From contig DYES01000011.1 in NCBI GenBank assembly GCA_020725585.1, forward strand, positions 1 through 39,983: a stretch of 39,983 nt of DNA, written 5' to 3'. The stretch is from Desulfovirgula sp. (lineage in GTDB: Bacteria > Bacillota > Desulfotomaculia > Desulfotomaculales > Nap2-2B). The translations under genes and the position numbers were made by a program. A model generated the notes under the pieces. The model was not told the DNA's origin. It saw only the letters and a list, made by a program, of their open reading frames with translations, and made no database searches. Positions 9,501-16,718 of this stretch are shown piece by piece; position 1 is the first letter of the stretch, and every line of letters begins with the position of its first letter.

Positions 9501-10072
9501 AGGTCCAGGTAGTCGTCGGGGTCCAGGTAGCGATCCGCCAGCAGCCTGTCCATTTGCGCGCCGACAAGGGCAAGGTCGTTTAATTTTTCGGGGAGATCGG
9601 GGAGATGATGAGCAGGGCTTTCCTTGTTTTGAAAAGCAGGTGCTGCCTGCCGGAGACGGCCGGCCGTTACGTGGTAATTTTTTAATTCCCTGAGTGTGCT
9701 GGAGAGCGCCTGGATAAAGCCGGGCTGATTCGCTACGCGGGAAAAAACCCGCAGGCTCTCCTGATTGTCCATCAAAATCTTGCGCAAAAGCATCTGCTTT
9801 CCGGGCTCGCCGATGTGCGCCCGGGTAATTCCGCCTACTTCCTGAAGCACGCGCCAGGCCAGGCGGCGAAAGCTGAGCACCTGCGCCCGCAGCAAACCTT
9901 CGCCCGAATGAAAGGTGATCAGGGCCATTTCCGTTTGCCAGGTGGCCTGTTCCGGAACCAGGAAAATGAGCGGCGGCCCCGCGGGGGAAATTTGCAGTTC
10001 CGCGGCGATTTCTTTAAGGCACTGGTGAGTTTTGCCCGAGCCGGCCCGGCCTAAAATAAAGCGCAGGCTCAA
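6557..10072 (-). CDS. addB: ATP-dependent nuclease subunit B with Fe-S nuclease domain
   Basis: AddB is the second subunit of the AddAB break-resection complex. It has a degenerate helicase core, reads Chi-like sites, and carries a C-terminal nuclease held together by a 4Fe-4S cluster. The N-terminus shows RFILGRAGSGKTHQCLKEI (Walker A). The nuclease shows VVDYKTGFAGLDLREI. The cluster cysteines are recognisable: one in SQCERYHACKF, and the CxxCx5C group in ACRRCSYKPVC about 60 residues from the C-terminus. The frame is open up to a TTG at 10126, but the conserved family start lies at MSLRFILGR. I therefore prefer the TTG at 10070-10072, preceded by GGAG. It overlaps addA by 4 bp. Confidence 0.96.
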   Translation of the reverse strand: MSLRFILGRAGSGKTHQCLKEIAAELQISPAGPPLIFLVPEQATWQTEMALITFHSGEGLLRAQVLSFRRLAWRVLQEVGGITRAHIGEPGKQMLLRKILMDNQESLRVFSRVANQPGFIQALSSTLRELKNYHVTAGRLRQAAPAFQNKESPAHHLPDLPEKLNDLALVGAQMDRLLADRYLDPDDYLDLLAAKISASSALRGAQFWIDGFAGFTPQEYKVIEQLLLCTRRVSVALCLDSRAADEEAANPDIFSPTRESLRKLQEMAEELQVFIEPPLLLDNQTPPRFRHSRCLAYLEENFFRPAPEPYSQEAEGIKVVAAANRIAEVEGAAREIISLCRDRGYRWREIAVVLRNLGEYKTLIENIFSDYRIPFFIDDRREIRHHPLAELIRSALETVAGNWAPGPVFRYLKTDLVPVAREEVDLLENYVLAHGIKGARWYDGKPWRYVRRYTLEEREPEIGREEEARLALINQIRSAAGAQLFAFQKALKKASRGREMVCALFELLAGLNVPQKLAQWSKQALEQGAVETAREHAQVWGAVVELCDQLVETLGEAKLSLPEFTQVVQTGLESIRLGFIPPGLDQVLVGSLMRSRQPDVRACFVLGANDGAFPAFPAPDGVFTDADRERLELAGIKLAPAGRRLLESEQYLVYIALTRGSEYLWISYALADEEGRAYAPSPVIRRIKEIFPRLREKTCAAQPPGDPDQDPEFIADAGHTLSSLVLSLQEAKQGREIHPVWWAAYNWLRQSDKGRRVLASLFYTNQEKPLARETTAALYGKTLKTSVSQCERYHACKFAYSLAHGLKLRERAVYKLQPVELGEFYHACLKMITEEIARRRLDWAELTEERCALLVGEAVDQIAPRLKNEIFLSSARHRFLAGRAKRTLQRVVRVLCTHARRGVFRPEMAEVSFAPKGEFPPLVIPLSDGFKMELSGRIDRVDTAADGQKRYFRVVDYKTGFAGLDLREIFYGLKLQLVAYLAVVQEAFKDALPAGIFYFPVADPVISKKGPLPPDAAEEEILKELKLKGFALADPQVLRLMDARLAGRSSLLPAGLKSDGSLRAGSGALNRQQFAALSAYAKDLLRRTGEEILAGEIQINPYRLKRILACRRCSYKPVCLFDPLLPENKYRALAELTDEEVWEKIEQLVGAAQAPEGPAESSKTGKAGEAR

Positions 10073-10150
10073 GGTTTCTTCAACTCCAGGGCAGCTTTTG
10101 GGCACCCTTCGTGATGGGCGCTTCAAACGTTATTCTTGATTCTACCTAAA

Positions 10151-10179
10151 AATATACATGAATATAAACTGTTTGTTAA
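10151..10179 (-). promoter_or_regulatory. sigma-A type promoter of addBA
   Basis: On the minus strand, TTAACA (10174-10179) and TATATT (10151-10156) are separated by exactly 17 bp, about 80 bp upstream of the preferred addB start. The 184-bp region up to the sigma-factor gene also contains the 10-bp palindrome CTTCCGGAAG (10227-10236). I cannot assign that palindrome. Confidence 0.65.
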
Positions 10180-10310
10180 GCTAAAATTTGCCGCCCGCGC
10201 CAGGGACCAAAACAAACTTTTTCCGGCTTCCGGAAGGACTGGTTTTAAAAGGTGTCGAATAAAACTAAAACATAAAGAAAAGGGAAAAGGCACGCAGGGG
10301 CTGAAACAAT

Positions 10311-10898
10311 TTGGATCTCAGCGAGCGGGAGCTTGTTCAAAAAAGCAAAAACGGAGACCTGGACGCTTTCGAGAGATTGGTCAGCCTGTACGAAAAGAAG
10401 GTCTTTACGCTCGTCTACCGGTACACGGGCAACTGGGCCGACGCGCACGACCTCGCCCAGGAAACCTTCCTAAAGGTTTACCAGTCCCTGCCTGCCCTGC
10501 GCGAAGACGGCAGTTTTGCCGCCTGGCTGGGGCAGATTGCCGCCAATGTCTGCCGCGACGAATTAAGAAAAAAGCGCAAGCACCCCAAAGTTTCCTTAGA
10601 CGAAATGATGTCTTCTTCCGGCGGGGTGCCGCTGCCGGCGCTATCCGCCGGCTGCCCGGAAAGCGCCCTTGAACAGTGGGAAATGAGCGAGGCCGTTCAG
10701 GAGATCTTAAACTCCCTGACCGACGAATACAGGTTAATCCTGGTCATGCGCGAAATCCAGGGAATGTCCTACGACGAGATAGCAGCCGCCCTGGACATTT
10801 CCCCGGGCACCGTCAAGTCCCGGCTAAGCCGCGCCCGCCAGGCTTTCAAGCAAAAAGTTCTGGCCCGGCGGAACTTTTTCAACCTTTCCCGCGTCTAG
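10311..10898 (+). CDS. ECF (sigma-70 group 4) RNA polymerase sigma factor
   Basis: This is an extracytoplasmic-function sigma factor of 195 residues with only regions 2 and 4. Region 2 is seen in YRYTGNWADAHDLAQETFLK, followed by the -10-recognition helix FAAWLGQIAANVCRDELRKK. After a short linker, region 4 appears as YDEIAAALDISPGTVKSRLS, a helix-turn-helix that contacts the -35 box. It begins with TTG after AGGGG. The next gene, 20 bp downstream, encodes a membrane protein with an anti-sigma zinc finger, so the pair is almost certainly one sigma/anti-sigma switch. The signal is unknown. No self-promoter could be assigned with confidence in the upstream gap. Confidence 0.95.
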   Translation: MDLSERELVQKSKNGDLDAFERLVSLYEKKVFTLVYRYTGNWADAHDLAQETFLKVYQSLPALREDGSFAAWLGQIAANVCRDELRKKRKHPKVSLDEMMSSSGGVPLPALSAGCPESALEQWEMSEAVQEILNSLTDEYRLILVMREIQGMSYDEIAAALDISPGTVKSRLSRARQAFKQKVLARRNFFNLSRV

Positions 10899-10918
10899 CA
10901 GGTAAGGAGGGATAGAGC

Positions 10919-12142
10919 ATGGAGTGCGCAAGAGCCCGCGAGTTGTTATCCCCCTACCTTGACGGCGAGCTGGAATCTGCCGAGCAAGTTTTGCTTTCCA
11001 GTCATTTGCGTTCTTGTTCCGCCTGCCGCCGCGAACTGGCGGAGCTGGAGGCGGCCTTGGGAATCTTGCGCGGTCTGCCGGAACTCGCCCCTGCACACGG
11101 CTTCAGCGCCCGGCTTAGGGAGCGGCTGGCTGAAGAGAGCAACCGCCAGCACTCGGGCACGGGGCCGGACTGGGAACTCCGGGGCCGGCCCACTCCCGGC
11201 GATTGCGGAGCGGGCGGCGTCAGGATCTGGCCCAGACTTGCTGCGGCGGCCGTTTTCGTGCTGGCCGTCGGGATTGCTTCTCTGTGGGCCGGCCTGGGCG
11301 GCTGGAAAACGAGCCCGCCCGCGTCATTCGAGAAGGTCTCTCACCTGTCCTGGCAAAAGGACCAGAGCCCCAGGAGCCTGCCCCCAGAACCGCCGGCTAG
11401 CCCAGAATTGGCGAGAAAAGACCGCCAGGAAGCCGAACAGTTTGCGCCAAACCAGGAAGAAATGGACCTCCGCCTGCCCGCGCTGGAGGCAGGAGGGGCC
11501 GGGCAGAGAGAGGAAAACGCCGCTGCGCAGGCCGCTGGCGAACCGCCGGAAAAAGGCGCGGCCGCAGGGAGCGGGGAGGCGCGGGTAGCGGAGCCGCTCC
11601 CAAAGTCCCCGGAGTCTGCCGCTGTTTCCGTCCGGGACACAGACGAGGGGAAAGCAGCTTTGATCATGACCGCCGCTCCGCCGGAAAAAGTTGCCCGGAA
11701 GGTGAAAATTGAATTAAGGACCGCCGATGTAGAGAAACTGGGCCTTTTCCTGTCCGGGTACGCTTCCGGCCAGGACCGCCAGGACGTGGCCGCTGATCCG
11801 GACGGTAAACCGAATTACCGAAAAATAATCATCCCTGTTTCCCGGATGCCGGATTTTCTCCAGGAAATTGAAACTCACGGCGTAATTTTAAAGCAGGAAG
11901 AGACAGAACAGGACCTCACGGGTGAATATCTGGATTTGACCGGGCAGCTAAAGCAGCTTGAGGAAAGGGAAAAAATCTTGCTTGCCCAGGAGAAGAACAA
12001 CCGCGGCAAAAGAGAGGCGGAGCTTGCTCTGCAGCAGGAAATTGAGAATTTGCAGGCCGAAATCCACTTGCTTAAAGAGCGGCTTGCGCAGCTGGACGAG
12101 CAGGCAAGTTTCGTAAGCGTGGAGATTTGCTGGCGGGAGTAA
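10919..12142 (+). CDS. membrane anti-sigma factor: zinc-finger ZAS domain fused to DUF4349
   Basis: This is the likely anti-sigma factor of the preceding ECF sigma. Residues 1-45 carry the HxxxCxxC zinc-binding anti-sigma pattern (HLRSCSACRREL) that would sequester the sigma factor at the membrane. A single transmembrane helix follows near residues 103-125 (LAAAAVFVLAVGIASLWAGL). A long Pro/Glu/Ala-rich extracytoplasmic linker comes next. The C-terminal half resembles DUF4349, with a pronounced coiled coil rich in Leu, Glu and Gln over about the last 80 residues. The ATG has a strong AAGGAGGG site. The arrangement predicts that an envelope signal sensed by the outer domain releases the sigma factor. 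Confidence 0.88.
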   Translation: MECARARELLSPYLDGELESAEQVLLSSHLRSCSACRRELAELEAALGILRGLPELAPAHGFSARLRERLAEESNRQHSGTGPDWELRGRPTPGDCGAGGVRIWPRLAAAAVFVLAVGIASLWAGLGGWKTSPPASFEKVSHLSWQKDQSPRSLPPEPPASPELARKDRQEAEQFAPNQEEMDLRLPALEAGGAGQREENAAAQAAGEPPEKGAAAGSGEARVAEPLPKSPESAAVSVRDTDEGKAALIMTAAPPEKVARKVKIELRTADVEKLGLFLSGYASGQDRQDVAADPDGKPNYRKIIIPVSRMPDFLQEIETHGVILKQEETEQDLTGEYLDLTGQLKQLEEREKILLAQEKNNRGKREAELALQQEIENLQAEIHLLKERLAQLDEQASFVSVEICWRE

Positions 12143-12150
12143 ATTTTGTG

Positions 12151-12180
12151 TTGCATGTTTCTTTGCTTTCGGTTTAAAAT
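12151..12180 (+). promoter_or_regulatory. weak candidate promoter of the NifU-like gene
   Basis: TTGCAT (12151-12156), an 18-bp spacer and TAAAAT (12175-12180) lie about 67 bp upstream of the TTG start. The -10 is 5/6 but the -35 only 3/6. The gene could instead be read through from the anti-sigma gene. Confidence 0.35.
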
Positions 12181-12246
12181 AACCACATAGACGCAGCCAT
12201 TGGTTCTGTCCAGAAATACGAGCGAGAAGAAAGGAGGCTTTTTAAA

Positions 12247-12468
12247 TTGCGTGAAAAAGTCAAGGAGGTCTTGGATAAAATACGTCCCATGCTGCAAAGG
12301 GACGGCGGAGACGTTGAGTTGGTCGACGTAACCGACGACGGGGTCGTGAAGGTGAAGCTCCGGGGGGCCTGCAGCGGGTGAGCGGGGGCCGTGTACACCC
12401 TGAAGATGGGGATTGAGCGGTCGCTCAAGCAAATGGTTCCGGGAGTAAAAGAAGTAATTCAGGTTTAG
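12247..12468 (+). CDS. NifU C-terminal-domain Fe-S scaffold protein, probable selenoprotein (in-frame TGA at codon 45)
   Basis: This 73-codon gene encodes the small NifU-type domain that assembles or carries Fe-S clusters on a CxxC pair. The sequence reads [16 protein letters not shown], then [11 protein letters not shown], then VKLRGACSG, then a TGA codon at 12379-12381, and continues in the same frame with [16 protein letters not shown] to a TAG stop. In the family the motif is GACxGC followed by TLKMGIE, so the TGA occupies precisely the second cluster cysteine. Both sides of the TGA are conserved without frameshift, which argues for selenocysteine rather than decay. The TTG start has a near-perfect AAGGAGG nine bases upstream. 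A gene finder that treats TGA as stop will miss it. The alternative is a single nonsense mutation or sequencing error. Confidence 0.85.
12379..12427 (+). promoter_or_regulatory. candidate bacterial SECIS element
   Basis: A fold can be drawn by hand starting at the UGA itself. UGAGCG (12379-12384) pairs with CGCUCA (12422-12427). GCCGU (12388-12392) pairs with GCGGU (12417-12421), using two G-U pairs. CCCU (12398-12401) pairs with GGGG (12408-12411). The apical loop GAAGAU begins with G and starts 20 nt after the UGA. An unpaired GGG bulge and a 5-nt internal loop interrupt it. Known bacterial SECIS elements sit at this place, within the coding sequence just after UGA, with a G early in the apical loop. 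No energy calculation was done. Confidence 0.55.
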
Positions 12469-12521
12469 GCTTGTTTGGTTCGCCCTGATTGCGTTTTGTC
12501 AGCCCTTGAAAATATCTTTTG

Positions 12522-12570
12522 GTAGTGGGAAGCCCAGTTGTTTTTTGACCGTTCCCACTACTTATTATTT
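12522..12570 (+). terminator. intrinsic terminator after the NifU-like gene
   Basis: GTAGTGGGAA (12522-12531) pairs perfectly with TTCCCACTAC (12552-12561) around a 20-nt loop, followed by TTATTATTT. It separates the NifU-like gene from the amidase gene. Confidence 0.6.
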
Positions 12571-12610
12571 CTACTCTAAATTTTTATAAATTTTTTAAAG
12601 CAGGCCTTAA

Positions 12611-13510
12611 ATGGCAGGAGTAAGAAGCTCCCGGCAGGCCGGTTTTGAAAAAGGGGGGGCCAGGTTGCCGTCTAGTTTTAAAGTAGGGGTCTGCCAGCTC
12701 AAGGTAAGCCCCCAGAAAAACGAAAACCTGCAAAAGGCGAAGGAAATGATTATGGAGGCCGCGGGGCGGGGCGCCCACCTGGTCGTGCTGCCAGAGATGT
12801 TTAATTGCCCCTACCAGGCCCGGCTTTTTCTGGAGTATGCGGAAAGTTTCCCGGAAGGCCCGAGCGTTAGAATGCTGGCCGGGCTTGCCCGGGCGCGGCG
12901 CATATACGTGGTTGGCGGCTCCATCCCGGAGCGTGCAGGGGATTGCGTCTATAACACCAGCTTTATTTTTGGGCCGGAGGGGGAATTGCTGGGCCGCCAC
13001 CGCAAGATCCATCTTTTTGACGTGGACCTGCCCGGCGGCGTAAGGGTGCAGGAATCCAGTACGCTGTCCGCGGGCAGCGAAATGACCGTAATTTCTACAG
13101 ATCTGTGCCGGCTGGGGGTGGCGGTCTGCTACGACATCCGGTTTCCGGAATTATTTCGGCTGATGGCGCTCGGCGGCGCACAGGTAATTGCCGTTCCGGC
13201 GGCTTTTAACCTCACCACCGGCCCCGCCCACTGGAAAATCACCTTTCGCGTGCGGGCCGTCGACAACCAGCTGTACCTGGTGGGCGCGTCGCCTGCCCGC
13301 GACGAGAGCTCCGGCTACGTGGCCTACGGCCATTCCCTCGTGGTCGGCCCCTGGGGAGAGGTGCTGGCCGAAGCAGCCGAGGGAGAAGAAATCATCTACG
13401 CGGAGGTCGACCTGGAAAAAATCGAAAAAGTCCGCCGTCAGCTGCCCCTTCTCCAGCACAGGCGCGACGACCTGTACGAGTTGATTTTTAAACAGCCCGA
13501 GCAAAAATAA
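12611..13510 (+). CDS. carbon-nitrogen hydrolase (nitrilase superfamily, omega-amidase-like)
   Basis: This is a cytoplasmic amidase of the nitrilase fold. Close relatives hydrolyse omega-amides such as 2-oxoglutaramate or act in metabolite repair. The Glu-Lys-Cys triad is visible: Glu62 in VLPEMFN, Lys132 in HRKIHLFDVD and Cys173 in AVCYDIRFPE. The C-terminal VDNQLYLVGASPARDE and YGHSLVVGPWGEVL segments are typical. The length of 299 residues counts from the ATG. The first 18 residues look non-conserved, and a TTG at 12665 behind a run of GGGGGGG would give the usual family start (281 residues), so the true start may be there. The exact substrate cannot be told. Confidence 0.93.
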   Translation: MAGVRSSRQAGFEKGGARLPSSFKVGVCQLKVSPQKNENLQKAKEMIMEAAGRGAHLVVLPEMFNCPYQARLFLEYAESFPEGPSVRMLAGLARARRIYVVGGSIPERAGDCVYNTSFIFGPEGELLGRHRKIHLFDVDLPGGVRVQESSTLSAGSEMTVISTDLCRLGVAVCYDIRFPELFRLMALGGAQVIAVPAAFNLTTGPAHWKITFRVRAVDNQLYLVGASPARDESSGYVAYGHSLVVGPWGEVLAEAAEGEEIIYAEVDLEKIEKVRRQLPLLQHRRDDLYELIFKQPEQK

Positions 13511-13570
13511 AGGCTATTTTCATTTTGCGGGCTTGCTGCGGGCCTGCTGGAGTTTTGAGGTGAGCGCAGG

Positions 13571-14665
13571 ATGCTGACTTTCGGTATTGTCGGGCTGCCC
13601 ATGGTGGGAAAAACCACCGTTTTTAACCTGGTCACGGGCACTGCCGCCCGGACGGCGAAAGTTTTTTCGACGGGCCGGCCCCAGGCCGCCGTTGGCGTGG
13701 CCAGGGTTTATGACCCGCGCCTCGATTTTCTGGCGCGTCTTTATCACCCTCGCCGCACCGTTTACGCCCAGATTCAGTGCCGCGACGTACCCGGCCTGGT
13801 GCGGGGGGCGGCGCAGGGTGAAGGCCTGGGCAATCAGTTCCTTGCCGGGATCCGGGAGGTGGATTTGCTGGTGCACGTTCTCCGGGTTTTTTCTAACCCG
13901 GAGGTTCCCCACGTGGACGGCAGCATTAATCCTTTACGGGATATCGAAACCGTTCACCTGGAATTGCTGTTGGCGGACATGGAGCTCGCGGAAAAGCGGA
14001 TTGCCCGGATCAAAGGAGGGAAAAAAGTTACCAAAGAAGCCGCCCGGGAGCTGCCCGTTTTAGAAAAATGCTTAAGCGCCCTGGAAAATGAGGTCCCTTT
14101 GCACCAGCTTGATTGGCCGAAAGAAGAGCGGGCGGTTTTGGCCAACTATAATTTTTTTACCCAAAAACCTCTTTTGCTGGTGGTCAACACAGACGAAAAA
14201 CAGTTCCGGGAAAAAAATTACACGTTTAAGGCGGAGCTTGAGCGGCTGGCCGACGCGCGGGGGTGGCCGCGGATCGAAATATGCGGCCAGCTGGAAATGG
14301 AAATCAGCATGCTGGACCCCGGGGAGCGCGAAATGTTTCTGGCCGACCTGGGGGTAAAAGAGCTCGGCTCGGTGCGTCTTGTCCGCGCCGCCTACGCGCA
14401 ACTGGGCCTGATCTCCTTTTTTACCGTGGGGGACGACGAGGTAAGGGCCTGGACAATCAGGCGCGGCGTCAGCGCGAGGAGCGCAGCGGGAAAGGTTCAT
14501 TCTGATATGGAGCGCGGTTTTATCCGCGCAGAAGTGGTGAAGTTTGCAGACCTGCTTGCGCTTGGCTCCCTGGCCAAAGTGAAGGAAAAAGGCCTGGCCA
14601 GGCTGGAAGGCAAGGATTATGTGGTGGAAGACGGGGATATCATCAATTTCCGTTTTAACGTTTAG
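13571..14665 (+). CDS. YchF/Obg-family P-loop NTPase with C-terminal TGS-like domain
   Basis: This is a member of the YchF branch of the Obg GTPases, ribosome-associated NTPases that often prefer ATP. Visible are the P-loop GLPMVGKTT (usually NVGKST), the switch II region [20 protein letters not shown], the YchF hallmark NxxE in place of NKxD (VVNTDE near residue 200), and a DUF933/TGS-like C-terminus ([17 protein letters not shown] and [10 protein letters not shown]). The helical hairpin insert carries [15 protein letters not shown]. The 364-residue length fits. The P-loop variation and divergent central part suggest a YchF-like paralogue rather than certain orthology, so I leave the symbol empty. 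Confidence 0.88.
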   Translation: MLTFGIVGLPMVGKTTVFNLVTGTAARTAKVFSTGRPQAAVGVARVYDPRLDFLARLYHPRRTVYAQIQCRDVPGLVRGAAQGEGLGNQFLAGIREVDLLVHVLRVFSNPEVPHVDGSINPLRDIETVHLELLLADMELAEKRIARIKGGKKVTKEAARELPVLEKCLSALENEVPLHQLDWPKEERAVLANYNFFTQKPLLLVVNTDEKQFREKNYTFKAELERLADARGWPRIEICGQLEMEISMLDPGEREMFLADLGVKELGSVRLVRAAYAQLGLISFFTVGDDEVRAWTIRRGVSARSAAGKVHSDMERGFIRAEVVKFADLLALGSLAKVKEKGLARLEGKDYVVEDGDIINFRFNV

Positions 14666-14761
14666 ATCTGGCAGGTTTTTGGTAAATTTTTTGCGGACCG
14701 CTCCTTGTCCGGGGGGAAGGCCTTGGCGCCGGCGGGCGGCGAGCTGAAAAGGGGTGGGAAA

Positions 14762-15139
14762 ATGAGCAAAACGCAATTCTACTTTGTGCTGGGGCTTCTT
14801 TTTGCCGTGCTGGTGGCGATCTTTGCCCTTCAGAACACCGAGTCGGTGGACATTAAGTTTCTTGCCTGGCACTTTACCGCCATCTCCAAGGTGCTGGTGA
14901 TTCTGGTTTCAACCATTGTGGGCGCCCTGGTGGTGCTCTTTTTGGGCTTTTCCTGGCAGCTGAAAAGATATCTTTATATCCGCCGCCTGGAGGGAGAAGT
15001 GGAGAGTCTGAAAAAAGAACTGGAACAGGCCCGCCAGACAGCCGAACCCGCCGCGGGGGCCCAGGAAACACAGGAAAGCAGGCGGCAGGAAGCGCCTGCT
15101 GATCCGGAGGATTCTAAAGGCCAAAGTCCCGGATCGTGA
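14762..15139 (+). CDS. LapA-domain (DUF1049) membrane protein
   Basis: This is a small integral membrane protein of about 125 residues. An N-terminal helix (VLGLLFAVLVAIFALQNTE) carries the ALQN motif of the LapA/DUF1049 family. A second helix follows (VLVILVSTIVGALVVLFLG), then a basic stretch and a short coiled coil (LEGEVESLKKELEQARQ), and finally a Glu/Ala/Pro-rich tail. LapA relatives in proteobacteria act in lipopolysaccharide assembly, but the role in Firmicutes is unclear. The ATG at 14762, behind AAAGGGGTGG, is preferred over an upstream TTG that would add 19 unconserved residues. The final 26 bp overlap the end of pyrE on the other strand. Confidence 0.85.
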   Translation: MSKTQFYFVLGLLFAVLVAIFALQNTESVDIKFLAWHFTAISKVLVILVSTIVGALVVLFLGFSWQLKRYLYIRRLEGEVESLKKELEQARQTAEPAAGAQETQESRRQEAPADPEDSKGQSPGS

Positions 15140-15668
15140 AAACGGGATCGACAACAATTCCCAGCGACCGGATTTTTTCGGTCCCGCCTTCTAAACGGTC
15201 GACCAGCGGGATGGCCTTGACGACCCGGCAGCCGATTTCCTGCACCGCGCTGATCGCTTTTAAAATAGAGGAGCCGGTGGTGATCACGTCCTCCACGATG
15301 GCCACGCGCTCGCCCGGCTCAAGCGCGGGTCCCTCAATCAGCCTTTTTGTCCCGTGGTCCTTGGGTGACTTGCGGACGATAAACAGCTTGAGGGGAATCC
15401 CTTCCAGGTAAGCAACCGCCGCCAGCGCGCCCACGATGGGGTCGGCCCCAATAGTGGGCCCGCCCACGGCCTGGATGTGATCATCTTTTATTTTTTCGAG
15501 CACAATTTTTGCCAGCAGGTAAGCCCCTTCCGGATGGAGGGTGACCTGCTTGCCGTCAAAGTAATAGTTGCTTTCCTTTCCAGAGGTTAAAACAAACTTT
15601 CCGTATCGAAAGGCTCTTTCCCTTAGCAAGTTCCGAAGTTTTTCCCGGCAGCCGGGATTGTTTGTCAA
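15114..15668 (-). CDS. pyrE: orotate phosphoribosyltransferase
   Basis: This enzyme converts orotate and PRPP to orotidine 5'-monophosphate, the fifth step of pyrimidine synthesis. The 184-residue chain has the N-terminal KFVLTSGKESNYYFDGKQVT segment, the catalytic loop region KSPKDHGTKRLIEGP, and the PRPP-binding motif RVAIVEDVITTGSSILKA. The TTG start is preceded by AGGGGGT at good spacing. The gene begins 5 bp after the S58 peptidase gene. It is therefore probably the last member of the leuA operon rather than part of a pyr operon, and would be partly under leucine T-box control. Confidence 0.95.
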   Translation of the reverse strand: MTNNPGCREKLRNLLRERAFRYGKFVLTSGKESNYYFDGKQVTLHPEGAYLLAKIVLEKIKDDHIQAVGGPTIGADPIVGALAAVAYLEGIPLKLFIVRKSPKDHGTKRLIEGPALEPGERVAIVEDVITTGSSILKAISAVQEIGCRVVKAIPLVDRLEGGTEKIRSLGIVVDPVFTIRDFGL

Positions 15669-15673
15669 TTGAA

Positions 15674-16690
15674 TTACCCCCTTGCCGCAAGATAATTGGG
15701 GATTCCCCCGGCCGGGAGGGCGGCGCGCACGGCCCGGCGCACGGCTGTTTCCAGCACCCGGGCGGCTGCCGCACCGACCAGGTTCACGTCGGCGCTCACT
15801 TTTCCGGTGGCCAGGGCAAAAACCGTATCGCCGTCGTACATGGTGTGCACCGGCTCGATACAGCGGCCAAGGCCCGTATTGGCCATCTGGGCCACCTTGT
15901 TTGCCTCTTCCTTGGTCAGCCTGGCGGTGGTCACCACCACGGCCAGAGTTGTGTTTTGAGCGGCCCCCCCGCCGTTTTGGCCGCGCCCGGGAGAGTTCCT
16001 GGCGTCGTTCTGAAAAATTCCCTGGAAGGTTTTTTCCCGCCAGTTCTTTTTCCAGATTTCGAAAGTGGAAAGCATTTTGCCGGTAAGCGGATCACGCGGG
16101 CCGGCCAGCAAGCCTCCCCCCTCGTCAAGCACGTCTCCTAAAGCGTTTACCGCCGCTACGGCGCCGACCCAAAGGCCGCCGCCCAGGTCTTCCCACCACG
16201 CCCCCAGCCCTGCCTTGACGCACTGCTTCATGCCCAGGGTTTTGCCGACGGTGGCTCCCGTTCCCGCCCCCACGTTTCCTTCGGCCACCTGTCCGCTGGC
16301 GGCGCTAAGGCAGGCGGCGTAGCCCATTTCTTTGTCCGGGCGGATGTGCCCTTCGCCGATCCCCAGGTCGAACAGGACTGCCGCGGGCACGATGGGCACG
16401 CGGGCCACGCCGGTGTCAAAGCCGATGCCTCTTTCCTCCAGCCAGGCCGTCACGCCCGCCGCCGCCTCCAGGCCGAAGGCGCTGCCGCCGGTGAGAAGGA
16501 CGGCGTGCACCTTTTCCACCCGCTGGACGGGGCGCAGCAACTCGGTTTCACGGCTGCCCGGGGCCGAGCCGCGGATATCGACTCCCCCCACGGCTCCTTC
16601 TTCGACCAGGATGACCGTACAGCCGGTGAGGGCCCGCTCGTTTGTGGCGTGGCCTACTTTGACGGCGGGATCGGGAAGAAAGTTGTTCAT
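15674..16690 (-). CDS. P1 family (S58/DmpA-type) aminopeptidase-like protein
   Basis: This 338-residue protein belongs to the DmpA/peptidase family S58, Ntn-type hydrolases that self-cleave and include D-/beta-aminopeptidases. Recognisable segments are VGHATNERALTGCTVILVEEGAVGGVDIRG near the N-terminus, LLTGGSAFGLEAAAGV, the glycine-rich GNVGAGTGATVGK, and the C-terminal VVVTTARLTKEEANKVAQMA and HTMYDGDTVFALATG. In this family cleavage occurs before a Ser or Thr following a Gly-rich or Asn-rich segment, so TLAVVVTTA is the likely region. I did not prove the nucleophile. It lies between leuA (28 bp upstream) and pyrE (5 bp downstream). The physiological substrate is unknown. Confidence 0.88.
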   Translation of the reverse strand: MNNFLPDPAVKVGHATNERALTGCTVILVEEGAVGGVDIRGSAPGSRETELLRPVQRVEKVHAVLLTGGSAFGLEAAAGVTAWLEERGIGFDTGVARVPIVPAAVLFDLGIGEGHIRPDKEMGYAACLSAASGQVAEGNVGAGTGATVGKTLGMKQCVKAGLGAWWEDLGGGLWVGAVAAVNALGDVLDEGGGLLAGPRDPLTGKMLSTFEIWKKNWREKTFQGIFQNDARNSPGRGQNGGGAAQNTTLAVVVTTARLTKEEANKVAQMANTGLGRCIEPVHTMYDGDTVFALATGKVSADVNLVGAAAARVLETAVRRAVRAALPAGGIPNYLAARG

Positions 16691-16718
16691 TTTCGATAAG
16701 CTCCCTTATTTAAAAATT

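Noticed and set aside
10073-10126. Longer addB start at TTG 10126
   Set aside because: The additional 18 residues do not resemble the family and the codon has no ribosome-binding site. The conserved start MSLRFILGR fits the TTG at 10072.
12247-12381. NifU-like gene as a pseudogene ending at TGA 12381
   Set aside because: Conserved family sequence continues in the same frame after the TGA, and the TGA falls on a cluster cysteine. Random nonsense mutation is a poorer explanation, though resequencing is needed.
14705-14761. Upstream TTG start for the LapA-domain gene
   Set aside because: The added residues are not conserved. The ATG at 14762 has the better ribosome-binding site and gives the normal family start.
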